A DNA stretch of 64,000 bases from Oreohelix idahoensis (Eukaryota > Mollusca > Gastropoda > Stylommatophora > Oreohelicidae), in assembly GCA_024509875.1 (NCBI GenBank), contig JAMPIV010016267.1:62001-126000 (forward strand), given 5' to 3'. Below, one piece after another: positions 32,645 to 43,009 of this stretch; within the stretch, counting starts at the first letter, position 1, and each line of letters opens with the position of its first letter. Position numbers and translations under genes: made by a program. The notes beneath the pieces are model-generated. The model was not told the origin of the DNA. It made no database searches and saw only the letters and a program-made list of their open reading frames with translations.

Positions 32645-33560
32645 CGAGGTAGCTTCAAAAAGTTCCCGGAATTTGTGAATTGTATAGAAATAAGTAACAA
32701 TACAATTATTTACACTACATTTCCTTCAAAATAGTTCCCTTCGGCAACTACACACTTGTGCCAACGTCCATACAGCTGTTGGAAACATTCCTGGAACCTA
32801 TGCTTTGACACCTCAGCTGCTTTGTCGCATTGGTGATAACGTCCTCAGCATCCTTGAATCTCTGCCCTTTCAGTGCCGATTTTAGGTGAGGGAACAAGAA
32901 AAAATCAGGCGGTGCCAGGTCGGGAGAATATGGAGGATGTTCCAAGGCAGTCACATTGTGCGTTGCGAGGTACTGCTTCACCAGTAGGGATCGATGTGCT
33001 GGCGCATTGTCATGCAGCAGAACCCAACTGTTTGCTCTCCATTTTTCTGGGCGTTTCCTTCTGATTGCATCTCTTAGACGACGGAGGATATCAACGTACA
33101 TTTCCTTGTTAACTGTTCTGCCGTAAGGAATGAAATTATGGTAGACAATACCCTGGGAATAAAAAAAACTTCCAACATAACTTTTCCTTTGCTCTTGTCC
33201 AAACGAAATTTCTGTGTCCGGGGAGATGAGGGTGATTTCCATTCAGACGATTTCTTCATTGCGTTGTCACCATATGCTTTATTAAGCAAGGTTACTGTCA
33301 CTGAGGGTGACTTTTCAAGCAAAACACACAATTTGACATTTGTACCTTGTTCAGTAAAGGACATTTTCAACTACGACGATGCAACGTGCACAACACACAA
33401 ACAAATTCTGTTAACTTCTGTTCGAGAGTACATATGAAGGTTACATCAGCCATGTCGTTTCCTCAAGGTCACTACCAACTTATAAAACTATCATCTCCAT
33501 GACATAATCACTCATTCCAACATGACTCGACTATTCCGGGAACTTTTTGAAGCTACCTCG
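32645..33560 (-). mobile_element. Tc1/mariner element, internally deleted, 916 bp
   Basis: The ends are inverted repeats CGAGGTAGCTTCAAAAAGTT followed by CCCGGAAT on each side (32645-32672 and 33533-33560). TA dinucleotides flank both ends (32643-32644 and 33561-33562), as expected for Tc1/mariner target duplication. The interior encodes a mariner transposase on the minus strand with a deletion and a frameshift. An autonomous mariner is usually about 1.3 kb, so some 350-400 bp are missing. The intact ends mean it could in principle be moved in trans. Confidence 0.9.
32748..33370 (-). pseudogene. Mariner transposase, broken by deletion and frameshift
   Basis: Two minus-strand frames. 33370-33074 begins MKMSFTEQGTNVKLCVLLEK and holds an N-terminal helix-turn-helix piece (LLNKAYGDNAMKKSS). 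Without a break it joins WKSPSSPRTQKFRLDKSKGK, which belongs after the first catalytic Asp. The second helix-turn-helix region and the first catalytic Asp block are therefore gone. 33242-32748 continues with GIVYHNFIPYGRTVNKEMYV, WVLLHDNAPAHRS (second Asp) and YSPDLAPPDFFLFPHLKSAL (third Asp, mariner D34D spacing). A frameshift lies near 33150-33180. Confidence 0.9.
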
Positions 33561-33562
33561 TA

Positions 33563-34179
33563 TATCCGTTGTTGATCAAACTCGTCTCTTACCCGTTTAT
33601 TTTACCCGACATGTTACTTTCTCACGATTGGGAAAGATGGTTACGAGGCGTCTAATTTCATTAATTAAAAAACAAAACACAACAAAAACTCCATTACAAT
33701 AGACAAGAAACATTCCAAAGGTAAAGAAGAAGAAGAAACAGTTGTCTGATATTTCACCCGTTTAAGAGTAAGTTGGTATTTGTTGTTAGCTGTTTTTATG
33801 TTTTGTTTTTAGCTTAATAAAATTATAATGACCCAGTACCGAGTAGGACGTAAGTAATTTTGTTGTTGTTAATTACATCACGTTGGTTCGAATTTTTATT
33901 AGTACACATTTCTCACGCGTCAGTCAGCTACCACATTAAGCGCTCGCGAAGATATACAGCGACTTTTGCTCATCTTGTTAGCGTTTGTTATAGTGTGATG
34001 TGGTTGTGTAACATTTAACTTGTTCATGGTGTCGAGAGGTGGCTTAACCTCTCTCTTTGATAATTAATCCAGACTTGTGTCACAGTTTAATATAACTCTT
34101 ATCGTATGGTTCATGTATTCATTACCATCCCGTTCGTGCAAGGGCAGCGGTCAAGAGAAGTCAAGTACAAAACAAACAA
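33563..34179. other. Unassigned intron 1 sequence
   Basis: AT-rich DNA with no recognised gene or repeat. Confidence 0.35.
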
Positions 34180-34878
34180 AAAAATCTTCACCTCAAATGT
34201 CAAGTCCTATTGTTTGGCTCTGAAACATGGAGAACAGAAGAAAAACAATTACAGACTTTCATAAATGGGTGCCTGCGAAGAATAGAAGGATCTAAATGGT
34301 ATGACAAGAACCAGACAAGTGCCAGTGGAACAAGAGATGACAAGAACCAGACAAGTGCCAGTGGAACAAGAGATGACAAGAACCAAACAAGTGCCAGTGG
34401 AACAAGAGATGACAAGAACCAGACAAGTGCCAGTGGAACAAGAGATGACAAGAACCAGACAAGTGCCAGTGGAACAAGAGATGACAAGAACCAAACAAGT
34501 GCCAGTGGAACAAGAGATGACAAGAACCAGACAAGTGCCAGTGGAACAAGAGATGACAAGAACCAGACAAGTGCCAGTGGAACAAGAGATGACAAGAACC
34601 AGACAAGTGCCAGTGGAACAAGAGATGACAAGAACCAGACAAGTGCCAGTGGAACAAGAGATGACAAGGAGGCGGTGGATAGGACACACATTGAGGAAAC
34701 CTGTGGATAACATTACAAAGCTGTCCTTGTTATGGAACACCCAGGGAAATAGAGGCAGAGGTATACCAAGAAACACTTGCAGAAGAGAGCTGGAGACAGA
34801 AGCGAGCTGATGGCTTGTGACATGAGGACCTGGCTTGAGTTTGTGGCCTATGCTCCTTGGGGAGCCAAATGGTATTGA
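34180..34878 (+). mobile_element. LINE A, 5'-truncated, plus strand, with internal minisatellite
   Basis: Begins in the RT C-terminal region (LLFGSETWRTEEKQLQTFIN, GCLRRIEGSKWYDK), then the tandem array at 34301-34672, then WIGHTLRKPVDNITKLSLLW, RGRGIPRNTCRRELETEA and a 3' end GCCTATGCTCCTTGGGGAGC with a TATTGATTGATT tail. It lies head-on against a SINE-1 3' fragment at 34880. Two small frame changes flank the array. Confidence 0.9.
34301..34672 (+). repeat. 36-bp minisatellite derived from LINE A coding DNA
   Basis: Ten full copies of ATGACAAGAACCAGACAAGT followed by GCCAGTGGAACAAGAG plus a partial one. In the LINE frame each unit reads MTRTRQVPVEQE, exactly the residues that occur once in the other LINE A copies, just before the RRRWRWIGHTL motif. 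Units 3 and 6 carry the same R-to-K change (MTRTKQVPVEQE), so a block of three units has itself been duplicated. Confidence 0.95.
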
Positions 34879-34879
34879 T

Positions 34880-34980
34880 TGATTTAAGGCAGGGAAAAGG
34901 AAACCGGTCATCCCACGTTATGAATCTGAGACGCAGAAAAGTGAAGTCTCTAACACTTCACTCCCTTACAGTGTAATTTT
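34880..34980 (+). mobile_element. SINE-1 3' fragment, plus strand
   Basis: AAGGAAACCGGTCATCCCAC, AGTGAAGTCTCTAACACTTC and ACTCCCTTACAGTG. The 5' half is replaced by the LINE A copy. Confidence 0.75.
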
Positions 34981-34982
34981 CC

Positions 34983-35180
34983 TCTTCGCTCCTTGCTGAG
35001 CACAAAACCACCAGTGCAGCTGGTCCCCTTTCAGGAAGCCGGAACCCAAGCATTCACATGATCTTGCAGCAGTGGTTTCTGGGGATTTGTTTTACATGAT
35101 GCGATGGCCAGCCCTATACACAGCTTTATATTAGTGGCCTTATACACTATCTGCTGTGGCATTAATTTTACCTTTTTATA
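34983..35180 (-). repeat. Interspersed repeat family C, minus strand
   Basis: TTCGCTCCTTGCTGAGCAC, CCAGTGCAGCTGGTCCCCTT, AAGCATTCACATGATCTTGC, AGCAGTGGTTTCTGGGGAT and ATGATGCGATGGCCAGCCC match 47390-47560. Confidence 0.8.
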
Positions 35181-35474
35181 GGTTATCTCAGGCTTAAAAT
35201 GAAGTACCGGTGTTAAGATTATTATCACCTATCACAGTATCCATTATGCTCTAGACCAGAGTAACCCCCCAATACCGTTTTCTCTATCAGTTGACTAACG
35301 GTTTTCAAATAATCCACCCTATCATTAATTATTTTATTATTATTATTTTTTTCTGTCGTTCTCTTCAGCCAAATTATATGTCACAGTTTAAATAAAGAAG
35401 TTTCTAGCATCGGGAGTTTGACCTCTATCACATTGGTAACACATGCTCAGATTGCGGCGTTTACAATGTAAAAT

Positions 35475-35479
35475 ATATA
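35475..35479. repeat. Target-site duplication, left side of LTR element
   Basis: ATATA immediately before the LTR. The same 5 bases follow the other LTR at 45469-45473. 5-bp duplications are typical for Ty3/gypsy elements. The target is TA-repeat DNA, so the match is weak evidence by itself. Confidence 0.6.
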
Positions 35480-37769
35480 TGTAGTGGATTTTGATGGTAT
35501 TGTATGGTGGTGTTATCACCTAGTGTGATGCGTGAGGTCAGCTGTGAAGGCTCCTGAGATAATTGTAACTGTGAATATACAGAAGGCCCTTTCGTGCTAC
35601 CACTTTATGACCTCACACATATCTTTTTTTTACTAATGAATGTGGCTACGTTAAAATCTAGGGTACTGAATGCAATGTGTTGTATGGACAGATACACACA
35701 CCCACAGATATTAATTAAGTCTAATACTATCAATAAAATTTATAACACAATGAACTAAATTCAGCTGGTCAAATTTAGAATAGAAAATCTTTTTTTAAAT
35801 TTATTTGTTCTGAACCAAGGTTTTATTTTGGCCAGAACTTATGCAAAGATTTTGAAATTTATGAATGAATGGCATGAATAAATGGCATATTAAATGAAAG
35901 ATGTTTACATATGCAATCTTCAAGATTAATTATAGTATTATTGTTCGTAATGTTAATTTTCCTGGGAAAACTATGAATGGATGTGCTGTTGGGGTGGCTT
36001 CATCCCTCCCTGTTTATGTCTACACAGCATTGTCCATTAATGATGGAAGGAAATGGGATGCTTCAGTAGTAAATTCTCTTGGGTGCTAGTTTTATGAAGT
36101 TGGTGTAAGTTCAGCAGGCCAGCTAGCCTACTTAACTTTGCCAGATTTGTTCTGGTGCTGGAATATGATAGCCCCACCTCTCCGTGCTTGAGCAATACCC
36201 AGATGTTCTGTCGAAATGTACCCTGCACGGGTCCTCACTTCAATTATTAATCAGCATTTGACACCACCTTAGTGTCAAGATCGAACTCACAGCTCTGAAA
36301 TAAAGTATTGGTTTTTGCTCAGAACCTTACCTAATAAGCCACTTCTACACATAACAAATTACAATAACACCACATAAACAGGGTCAGTTCTCTCTGACCA
36401 GACAGCACATCTTACCTAGTTGGTTTCGCATAGGGTAAGTTTCCCCAGTCTACAGATTCTGAAATAGGTGCATTATCTCACTGCCATAGAATAGGATAGG
36501 TGATATGATTCACTGTTCTCAACACTTGATCACCCCTTCCTAAACCTTGCTGTAGTTTATATATTGTTTGTCCCTAGACCCTGAACTAGGGCGGGGGGTC
36601 CAGAGCGAATCCTTACTTGTTTGTAAGGCTAGATTTCGATATGGCAGTATCAAATCACTCGGACATTAAACAATATTCAAAATATACAAAGAAATAATTT
36701 CAATCTTACCAGATTATGAATAAAGAACACAGAAATGCTAGCAAAACTCAGCTGAGCTGCTGGCTATAGTATGGCGTCCCTGAACTTATTTCAATTTATT
36801 TCATTTGGAAATCACCACACTTGAAATTTACTGTGTCTATCACTGGACAACTATTGAGGAATGGCAAAAAAGCTCGTCTGAGCGCGGATAATATGATTGT
36901 CTGTGGCCAATCAATGCCTTGGTTTTTTTAAATTCAAATTTCCTACACTAAAGTCATTTCAGTCATGCTTCAGTCAAGTATGGATTTTTATCTGTTAGTC
37001 TGTCCGTCTCTACTTGCGTTTTTACAAAAACGTACTTGATTTTTGAACCAACCTTTCTCTCCCCTCCAAAATTTTGTCGTTAAAAGTTATTTTTAGACAC
37101 AGCTTCCACCAATATCCCTTCTCTTCCATGCTAAGTAGATTTGAACACCTGCGTCTCGAGGTCGCGATTTTTTGTGCAAATAGCGACACTTTTGATTCAA
37201 TGCAGTCTTTCGCTGTTGTGAACAACACTGTCTTTTGTCATTATTTTCATTATTATCTATCCGTCTGTAAAATTAAAAACATATTATTTCACTGCTCAGA
37301 ATGGGCCATCCGGCCAGCTAATTTTTATATTCCTAACATTAATATTAAGAAAAAGTTACTTTTTAAATTTTGTAATATTTCAAGCATCTGCGTTTAGCCG
37401 CTGAATTCAAATCAAAGGCTTGGTATCGCAAAAGCGTCCAATAAATGACTGTGGCGTATCATATCCAAGGTCCCTTCTGTCGAATTCCTTACTTTATGTC
37501 AACTTGGGGGAGGGGGGGGGGTGGGAGGGGGGAACGTGACTTTTCCTCCTTGCCCCACCAATTTGCGTCCATTAACCTCGCTAGTTCAAGTACGCGTTCA
37601 GTCAGATTTTTGTCTTTTGATCCTCGTTCCGTTTTGCCTTCAAGTCTAACACCTGATGACCCGCGGCGCGGGCGATCATGTATTCCAGCAGCTTGCGCAT
37701 TGGTTTTTATCCTTACATTTTATCCTTTGGAGATATTTTTACGTTGTATCACTCGTTAATTTTATGACA
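35480..37769 (-). repeat. 3' LTR of the Gmr1-like element (2,290 bp)
   Basis: Ends are TGTAGTGGATTTTG and TTAATTTTATGACA on the + strand. It contains 277 bp (36608-36884) that the other LTR lacks. Short open frames in it are repeated in the other LTR and are not recognised as proteins. Confidence 0.95.
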
Positions 37770-37785
37770 CATCTCCCCACTTGAA
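37770..37785 (-). promoter_or_regulatory. Candidate polypurine tract next to the 3' LTR
   Basis: The minus strand reads TTCAAGTGGGGAGATG and then the LTR start TGTCATAAAA. A purine-rich stretch at this place normally primes plus-strand DNA synthesis. Confidence 0.7.
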
Positions 37786-37856
37786 AACATGCCTACGGCA
37801 AGTTCCAAAACCAGTGATACACATAGATAAAATCTCTCCTCCCGTCTGCCATTACT

Positions 37857-38492
37857 CTAATTTTGATCACAGGGGTGCCGACTGAGGAAATCTGCACCGA
37901 CATTCAATTTGCCTGGGATATATTGGATACTAAACTGATAAGGTTGAAGTAATAAAGACCACCTCAGCAATCTTGCGTTTTCATGCTTAGCCTGAGATAA
38001 GAATACGAGAGGCTGATGATCCGTCTCCACCACAAAAGTCCTACCATACAGATAGATTTGAAACTTCTTTATTGCCCAGATTAACGCTAAACATTCTTTT
38101 TCGCTTGTGGAGTATCCTTGTTCCGCCTTATTCAATTTGCGGCTTGCATAAGCGACTGGTTTCAGTTCCCCATCAGGTGAAGATGATCTTTGCAACAAAG
38201 CCCCTCCGAGTCCTACATTACTTGCATCGGTTCTTAAGACAAAGTCCTGTGTCAAATCAGGCAGTTTGAGAATAGGCCTGCTAGTGAGTTTTTCCTTTAA
38301 CTCTTGGAACGCTAGTTCACATTGTGCAGTCCAAATAATTTTATCTGGAAGTCCCTTGCGAGTCAGATCAGTCAGAGGAGCACAAATAGCGTTAAAATTT
38401 TTGATGTATTTCTGATAAAATCCGCATAACGACACGAATGATCGCACGTCCTTTTTTGTTTGTGGTCTAGGTGCTCTCTGCAGTTTTTCCAA
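37857..38492 (-). pseudogene. RNase H part of the Gmr1-like pol, after a frameshift
   Basis: Starts within codons after RT, with no ATG start, so it is a frame continuation and not a separate gene. It has the RT connection (FVSLCGFYQKYIKNF) and an RNase H domain with the acidic residues in RTDASNVGLGGALLQ (Asp 89), STSEKECLALIWA (Glu 131 or 133), VETDHQPL (Asp 158) and GADFLSRH (Asp 201). The frameshift from the preceding frame lies at about 38505-38515 and fits loss of one base in a short C run. The RNase H active residues are all kept. Confidence 0.9.
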
Positions 38493-39676
38493 GTTCTTAG
38501 GATCAGGGTCATGTTACCCTGATATACAGTGTGTCCCAAGAATTCCAACTCTTTGCATCCAATACAACATTTTGTTGGCCTAGCAGTTAAGTTCGCCTCC
38601 CGAAGTCTATTAAATAACATTTCTAGAGCTTCAATGTGTTCTTCAAATGTCTCTGTGGCGACGAGAATATCATCCATGAAATTCGTGATACATGGGTTAT
38701 TCAGGGGATCCAACAATTTGCGCATCATCCTTGAAAACACACTCGGAGCATTTTTCAGTCCGAATGGTAGCATATTGAATTCATAATGTCCATCCGAAGT
38801 GCTAAAAGCCAAATAAGGTCTCACTTCAGGCTTCACTGGGATCTGGTAATAGCCTTTACTAAGATCCACCTTTGAAAAGTATTTTGCCTTGTTCAGTCTG
38901 GCAAATAACTGTTTTGTGTCTGGTAATGGATCCACTTGTCCTTCTGTGACAGCATTCAGTTTCCTGTAATCTATGCACAGTCTGTGTTCCCCAGACGGTT
39001 TTCTCAACAAAACGACACTAGAACTAAAAGATGATTCACTGTGCGAAATAATCCCCTCCTTCAGCAAATAATCTATTTCTTCCTTCAATGCCTTCTCCTT
39101 CGCGAACGGAATAGAATAGGCTCTCATACAGATTGGGTTTGAGTCTACCAGTTTCATGTCATACTGTAGCAAATTTGTATGGCCTGGTTTATCTGTTAAT
39201 ACATCTGTATGTTCCTCCAGAACCTGTTGAACTCTCTCCCTCTGGTTTTTAGTCAGGTGCTTACTGACTTTTACCTGTGCTGCTGTTTCACAAGGATGTA
39301 ATGGGTATTCATGTGAGGTGAGTGGTTCCTTTTGCATCTGGGTTGCAATAGCCAAGGTCAATAAGGGGGTGCTTTCCTGGAGTGGTCTGTCCAGATACTT
39401 CTTTAATAAGTTTACATGATAAACTTTCTCCTTCCCCTTTTTGTCAATTTTATAGTTTGTTCTAGACACCTTCTCTAGAACCGTATATGGACCTTGCCAA
39501 CCAATTTGTAATTTATTCTGGCTACCGGGTAGTAGAAGAAGCACCTTCTCTCCCACAGCTAGTTCTCGGTCCTTTGCCTTCCTATTAAAATATGCTGCAT
39601 GTTTCTTCCTGGCTTGTTTCAAATTATCATTTGCCAGTTTCCATCCAGCTTTCAAACGAGTGGTCAGTTCGTTCAC
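38372..39676 (-). CDS. Integrase C-terminal domain plus reverse transcriptase
   Basis: Open frame with residues 1-100 resembling the integrase C-terminal region (AYFNRKAKDRELAVGEKVLL, WQGPYTVLEKV, YHVNLLKKYL). A spacer follows, then reverse transcriptase from about 170 to 390. RT motifs are SSVVLLRKPSGEHRLCIDYR, KVDLSKGYYQIP (Asp 271), FNMLPFGLKNAPSVFSRMM and the catalytic NFMDDILVAT (FMDD at 333-336). Integrase sequence directly before RT in one frame is what defines the Gmr1-type order here. The frame is entered from the preceding one by a shift near 39700 and leaves by a frameshift near 38510, so it cannot make a full pol protein as it stands. Confidence 0.92.
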   Translation of the reverse strand: MNELTTRLKAGWKLANDNLKQARKKHAAYFNRKAKDRELAVGEKVLLLLPGSQNKLQIGWQGPYTVLEKVSRTNYKIDKKGKEKVYHVNLLKKYLDRPLQESTPLLTLAIATQMQKEPLTSHEYPLHPCETAAQVKVSKHLTKNQRERVQQVLEEHTDVLTDKPGHTNLLQYDMKLVDSNPICMRAYSIPFAKEKALKEEIDYLLKEGIISHSESSFSSSVVLLRKPSGEHRLCIDYRKLNAVTEGQVDPLPDTKQLFARLNKAKYFSKVDLSKGYYQIPVKPEVRPYLAFSTSDGHYEFNMLPFGLKNAPSVFSRMMRKLLDPLNNPCITNFMDDILVATETFEEHIEALEMLFNRLREANLTARPTKCCIGCKELEFLGHTVYQGNMTLILRTWKNCREHLDHKQKRTCDHSCRYADFIRNTSKILTLFVLL

Positions 39677-39738
39677 ATATTGATAAGATGAGGTAACAGG
39701 TTCTTCCGCCTTCTCATCCGTCCAGGTCCTTAATAAAG

Positions 39739-41517
39739 TTACATCTGGATCTTTAATTTATCATACTTATTTTTCATGGAACCCATCGGGTCCCGTCCCT
39801 TAGAAGCTTTATAATGAGGACTTTTCTTCCTAGAATCATCACTCACAAATCGACCACTACCAATTTTTTTCTGGGGTTTGTCTCCCCACTTTAGATTGCT
39901 TATGAGAGATCTTCGCTCTCTTGTCTGTTCTTCCAGTTTATATAAGTCTGACCGAGGGATTGTCATCCTATCCTGGGTAAAATTTCTTCTTTGTACTCTT
40001 CGCATAGTGGCCATGTTAATCCATTCAAGTGAAGACTGGGTGTGAAAAGGGGGCTCCCATTCCACTTTGTCTACCCGAGTATAATTAGTTTTCCTTTCAG
40101 GCCTAAAGTTGCCCCGTGGCGTTTCTAGGTCCTGCACATATTTTCCCTTTGTGGGTGTTCCCTCATGAAATACGCTACATGCTTCTACAAAGTTTTCAAC
40201 ATCGACATTTACGTCGGGCCAATAGTATTTTCGAGCAATCTTTTGGCAGATGGTACCGACTTTCTCATGGTCACCATCTTTTCCAACATGTAAGCTCCTT
40301 ATTAAGTTTGCCCTATATATCTTGGGAAGAACTAACTGTCCGTGACCAGTGGATCTAGTTCCTGTCTTCCTATATAATAATCTGTTCTTCACAAAATATT
40401 CCCCCTTGCTCGGAGGTGTGTGGCATTTGGGCAATTTTTTAAAACATGGCTTGAGTGTCCTATCCTCAGCCTGCGCCTTTCTCATCTCCTCTGGATGAGC
40501 ATTTATAGGTTCACCTTCTTCCTCCTTCTTCTGTGACCTGGTCTGCACTGTCGCCATGATCACAGGTTTCTCGGGATTCCCCAAGAAGACGTATCTACAC
40601 CCCAATATCAGAGGGTAGATTGGTTCATCTATCACTGCTGCTCTGATTTCTCCTTCCACATAGCGAGTTTTCACCGTTATCCTTGCGATGGGAAGTGTCA
40701 TGAGTGGTATGTCCTTAGTCGCCCCTTGTATTTCCACTGTTTCTGTGGTATACTGACTTGGGTCCACTAGGCTAGACTTCACAACTGAATCATAATCCAA
40801 ACCTGTATCATAAAGGCACCTTATGGTGGCCCCATTACAAATAACATCCTCACAAACTGGGGGGTGATAAGGTTCCTGTTGTCCATTAGGATTAACCTTT
40901 AATCTTTGCGTCCCCGACTTCATTGCAGCAATGTTTGAAGGTTTCCTTCTACAAAATTCGGTGTTATGGTTATCCTTCTTGCACCATTTACACCATCTTT
41001 TTCCTTGGTTCAACGGTTTTCTTTCATTGAACTTTTGGTCATTGAACTGTGAGTTTCTGTCGCGATAGTCATTTCTTGGCCGCTCAAAGTTTGTCCTACC
41101 TTTATTTCCCTGCTCTCTATTATCAAATTTATTAAATTGCTGTGGAGCTTTAAAATTATCTATGTGCTTCTTTTTAGCACCACTTACCTCTGCCTGGGCT
41201 GCCTGATACCTCTCATCGACATTTAAAACCTCTCCCAACTTCTCTGCACCTTGTTCCATGAGAAATTTTCTCATGTCTGGAGCCATGGACTCTCTCAATT
41301 GCTCAATCATGATCATTTCTTTAAGATCTTGGGTCTTCCCCAGAGCAGTCCATTTCTCCAAATAGGTTTCCAGTCTAGCAGAGAATTGGTGGTATGTCTC
41401 CCCAGACAACAGTTTGGCATTTCTAAATTTCTTACGATAAAATTCACCATTCTTCTCGTACCTTAATAACAAAGCCTGCTTTAACATGTCATAATTGTCT
41501 TGGTCTTCCCTGTTCAT
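39739..41517 (-). CDS. Gag capsid (SCAN-like), CCHC, protease, integrase zinc domain, unknown tail
   Basis: Residues 5-110 are an all-helical capsid segment like that from which the SCAN domain is thought to come (FYRKKFRNAKLLSGETYHQF, IEQLRESMAPDMRKFLMEQG). Residues 120-175 are basic. WCKWCKKDNHNTEFC (176-189) is a CCHC knuckle. An aspartic protease follows, with LYDTG (237-239) and PLILG (304-306). From 378 a HHCC-type integrase zinc domain is visible (His 410, His 417, Cys 447), but the last Cys is Phe 450. Residues 455-592 stay open yet show no integrase core: no D-D-E signature. They are rich in R, K and E. The product of this segment is unknown. Confidence 0.88.
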   Translation of the reverse strand: MNREDQDNYDMLKQALLLRYEKNGEFYRKKFRNAKLLSGETYHQFSARLETYLEKWTALGKTQDLKEMIMIEQLRESMAPDMRKFLMEQGAEKLGEVLNVDERYQAAQAEVSGAKKKHIDNFKAPQQFNKFDNREQGNKGRTNFERPRNDYRDRNSQFNDQKFNERKPLNQGKRWCKWCKKDNHNTEFCRRKPSNIAAMKSGTQRLKVNPNGQQEPYHPPVCEDVICNGATIRCLYDTGLDYDSVVKSSLVDPSQYTTETVEIQGATKDIPLMTLPIARITVKTRYVEGEIRAAVIDEPIYPLILGCRYVFLGNPEKPVIMATVQTRSQKKEEEGEPINAHPEEMRKAQAEDRTLKPCFKKLPKCHTPPSKGEYFVKNRLLYRKTGTRSTGHGQLVLPKIYRANLIRSLHVGKDGDHEKVGTICQKIARKYYWPDVNVDVENFVEACSVFHEGTPTKGKYVQDLETPRGNFRPERKTNYTRVDKVEWEPPFHTQSSLEWINMATMRRVQRRNFTQDRMTIPRSDLYKLEEQTRERRSLISNLKWGDKPQKKIGSGRFVSDDSRKKSPHYKASKGRDPMGSMKNKYDKLKIQM

Positions 41518-41564
41518 TTTAGCAAAGACTTCATAAGAAGTACCTCTCAGTCCTTGTGATAACT

Positions 41565-41975
41565 TTAAACTCCACCTCTCTCTCTCTCTAACCCATATGT
41601 AGTAGCTAATAACTCAAAACGTCCTAGGTACCCCTCTATGTCATCGTCTTTTTCAACAAAATGGTCTAAATGAAACCCCATAGCTGAGTTTGAGGCTCCC
41701 AGACTGGGCGTAGCATCTGAGGCAAAAGGGCTGGCACCATTTTCAGGAGCCTGGCCTTGTAATTCCAGCTCCCTTAGTCGTAATTCGTGCTCCCTTTGCA
41801 ACCTTCTATCTTCTGCCTCCCTTTCGGCAGTCAATCTTTTTTCTTCTGCCTCCCTTTCGGCCTTTTTATCTTCTGCCTCCCTTTGCTGTCGTTTGTCTTC
41901 TGCCTCAATCTGCAGCCTCTTAATTTCTCTATCCGCCTCAATTTGTAACTGTTGCGTGATAAATTCTCGCAACAT
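41565..41975 (-). pseudogene. Gag coiled-coil segment, ends at a GA-repeat frameshift
   Basis: 136 codons. Residues 8-75 are a highly charged E/R/K heptad-like coiled coil with repeated AEDKRQQREAEDKKA-type units, then a linker and the start of the capsid (LDHFVEKDDDIEGYLGRFEL). The frame leaves the capsid frame within a GAGAGAGA tract at about 41572-41586. A 2-base slip there restores continuity with the frame at 41517. The next domain is the capsid of the same gag. A slippage indel or sequencing error is possible; programmed frameshifting is less likely. Confidence 0.75.
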
Positions 41976-43006
41976 CGTTTTATTTCAATATCTATTTTAT
42001 AACGCAAGGGCAACAACTGCTTGAAATTTATTGTCACTTTTCTCGGTAAGCATTTGTCTTCTCGCGTTGGTATCGAATGCAGTTAAGTTTTGAGCTGTGG
42101 GTTTTTTGCGCTGGACTGCGCATGACTTGTCTTGCTTCTTGGTCGATCGGTTTCCGCCCACCACTAGTGGAGTGAGCGATTTGGAATGGCGAAAGAGATG
42201 CCTCGTTGAAGAGGGGATCTCCGCTTTTTTTGTTCTGTCAGGGATGTGTAGTCCTCTTATGGATATTTCGTTTATTCGGGACAATACCTCTAGTGTATTT
42301 GCACATGCCGGGAGGCGTGATATTTCTGTATTTCTTGAAAGCAAGGTAAATTGACTTTTCCATTAACTCTATCGATTTTGGGTCGTGAGCGATTTCGATT
42401 CATAGCCTGTCTTCGAAAGTCGTCGTCACGAGATGTTTTTTCCCAGCTCACATGTCGCTGCATTGTACTGCATCGGTTGATGCAGGTACCAAGGACCATT
42501 ACTTGCTACTTGTTAAATGAACTAGGTTTGGAAAACCTTTATTATCTAGAGGATATTTTTGAGGACATTATTTATACTTCGGCAGACGTGTCTGTCTTGC
42601 TGAAGTCAAACTAAGGAGAGTGAACTGATCTCATACATCTGGTTATCTCCTGGCTGTTATAGAAAAGGATGGAGTTTTCCACCTGACTACATTTACAGCA
42701 CTATGAAATATAACATGCATCTGACTCATCATTGTAATGCTGTCTACCGTCTATTGCTGTATTGAATGTTGCTGTGATAATGACTGTTTGATGTGCCTAC
42801 ATATTCGCGTAACCATTTTGTCACTGTGGCGTCCACAATAAATAATGAAGAAAAACGTCAACGGCTGTTACAAGAATCATTGACTTTATACGTCGTGAGT
42901 TTACTGACGTCCTATGTGGATTGCCCTGTTATTTTTGTATGAACATTGTTTTGACTGAACACATCTGCACACCACACAAAACCAGACATGCGGATACCAT
43001 CCATCA
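41976..43006. other. About 1 kb of unassigned DNA inside the gag region
   Basis: It separates the probable Gag N-terminus (43177-43010) from the gag coiled coil. Open frames on both strands (42097-42354 +, 41997-42344 -) show no domain. I found no clear terminal repeats. A GATGC/GATGT pair flanks it at about 43012 and 41972, which is too short to prove an insertion. Confidence 0.45.
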
Positions 43007-43009
43007 TCA

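Noticed and set aside
34200..34911. Repeat proteins in several frames, including a 220-aa minus-strand frame
   Set aside because: Only the LINE A frame makes sense. The others follow from a 36-bp unit.
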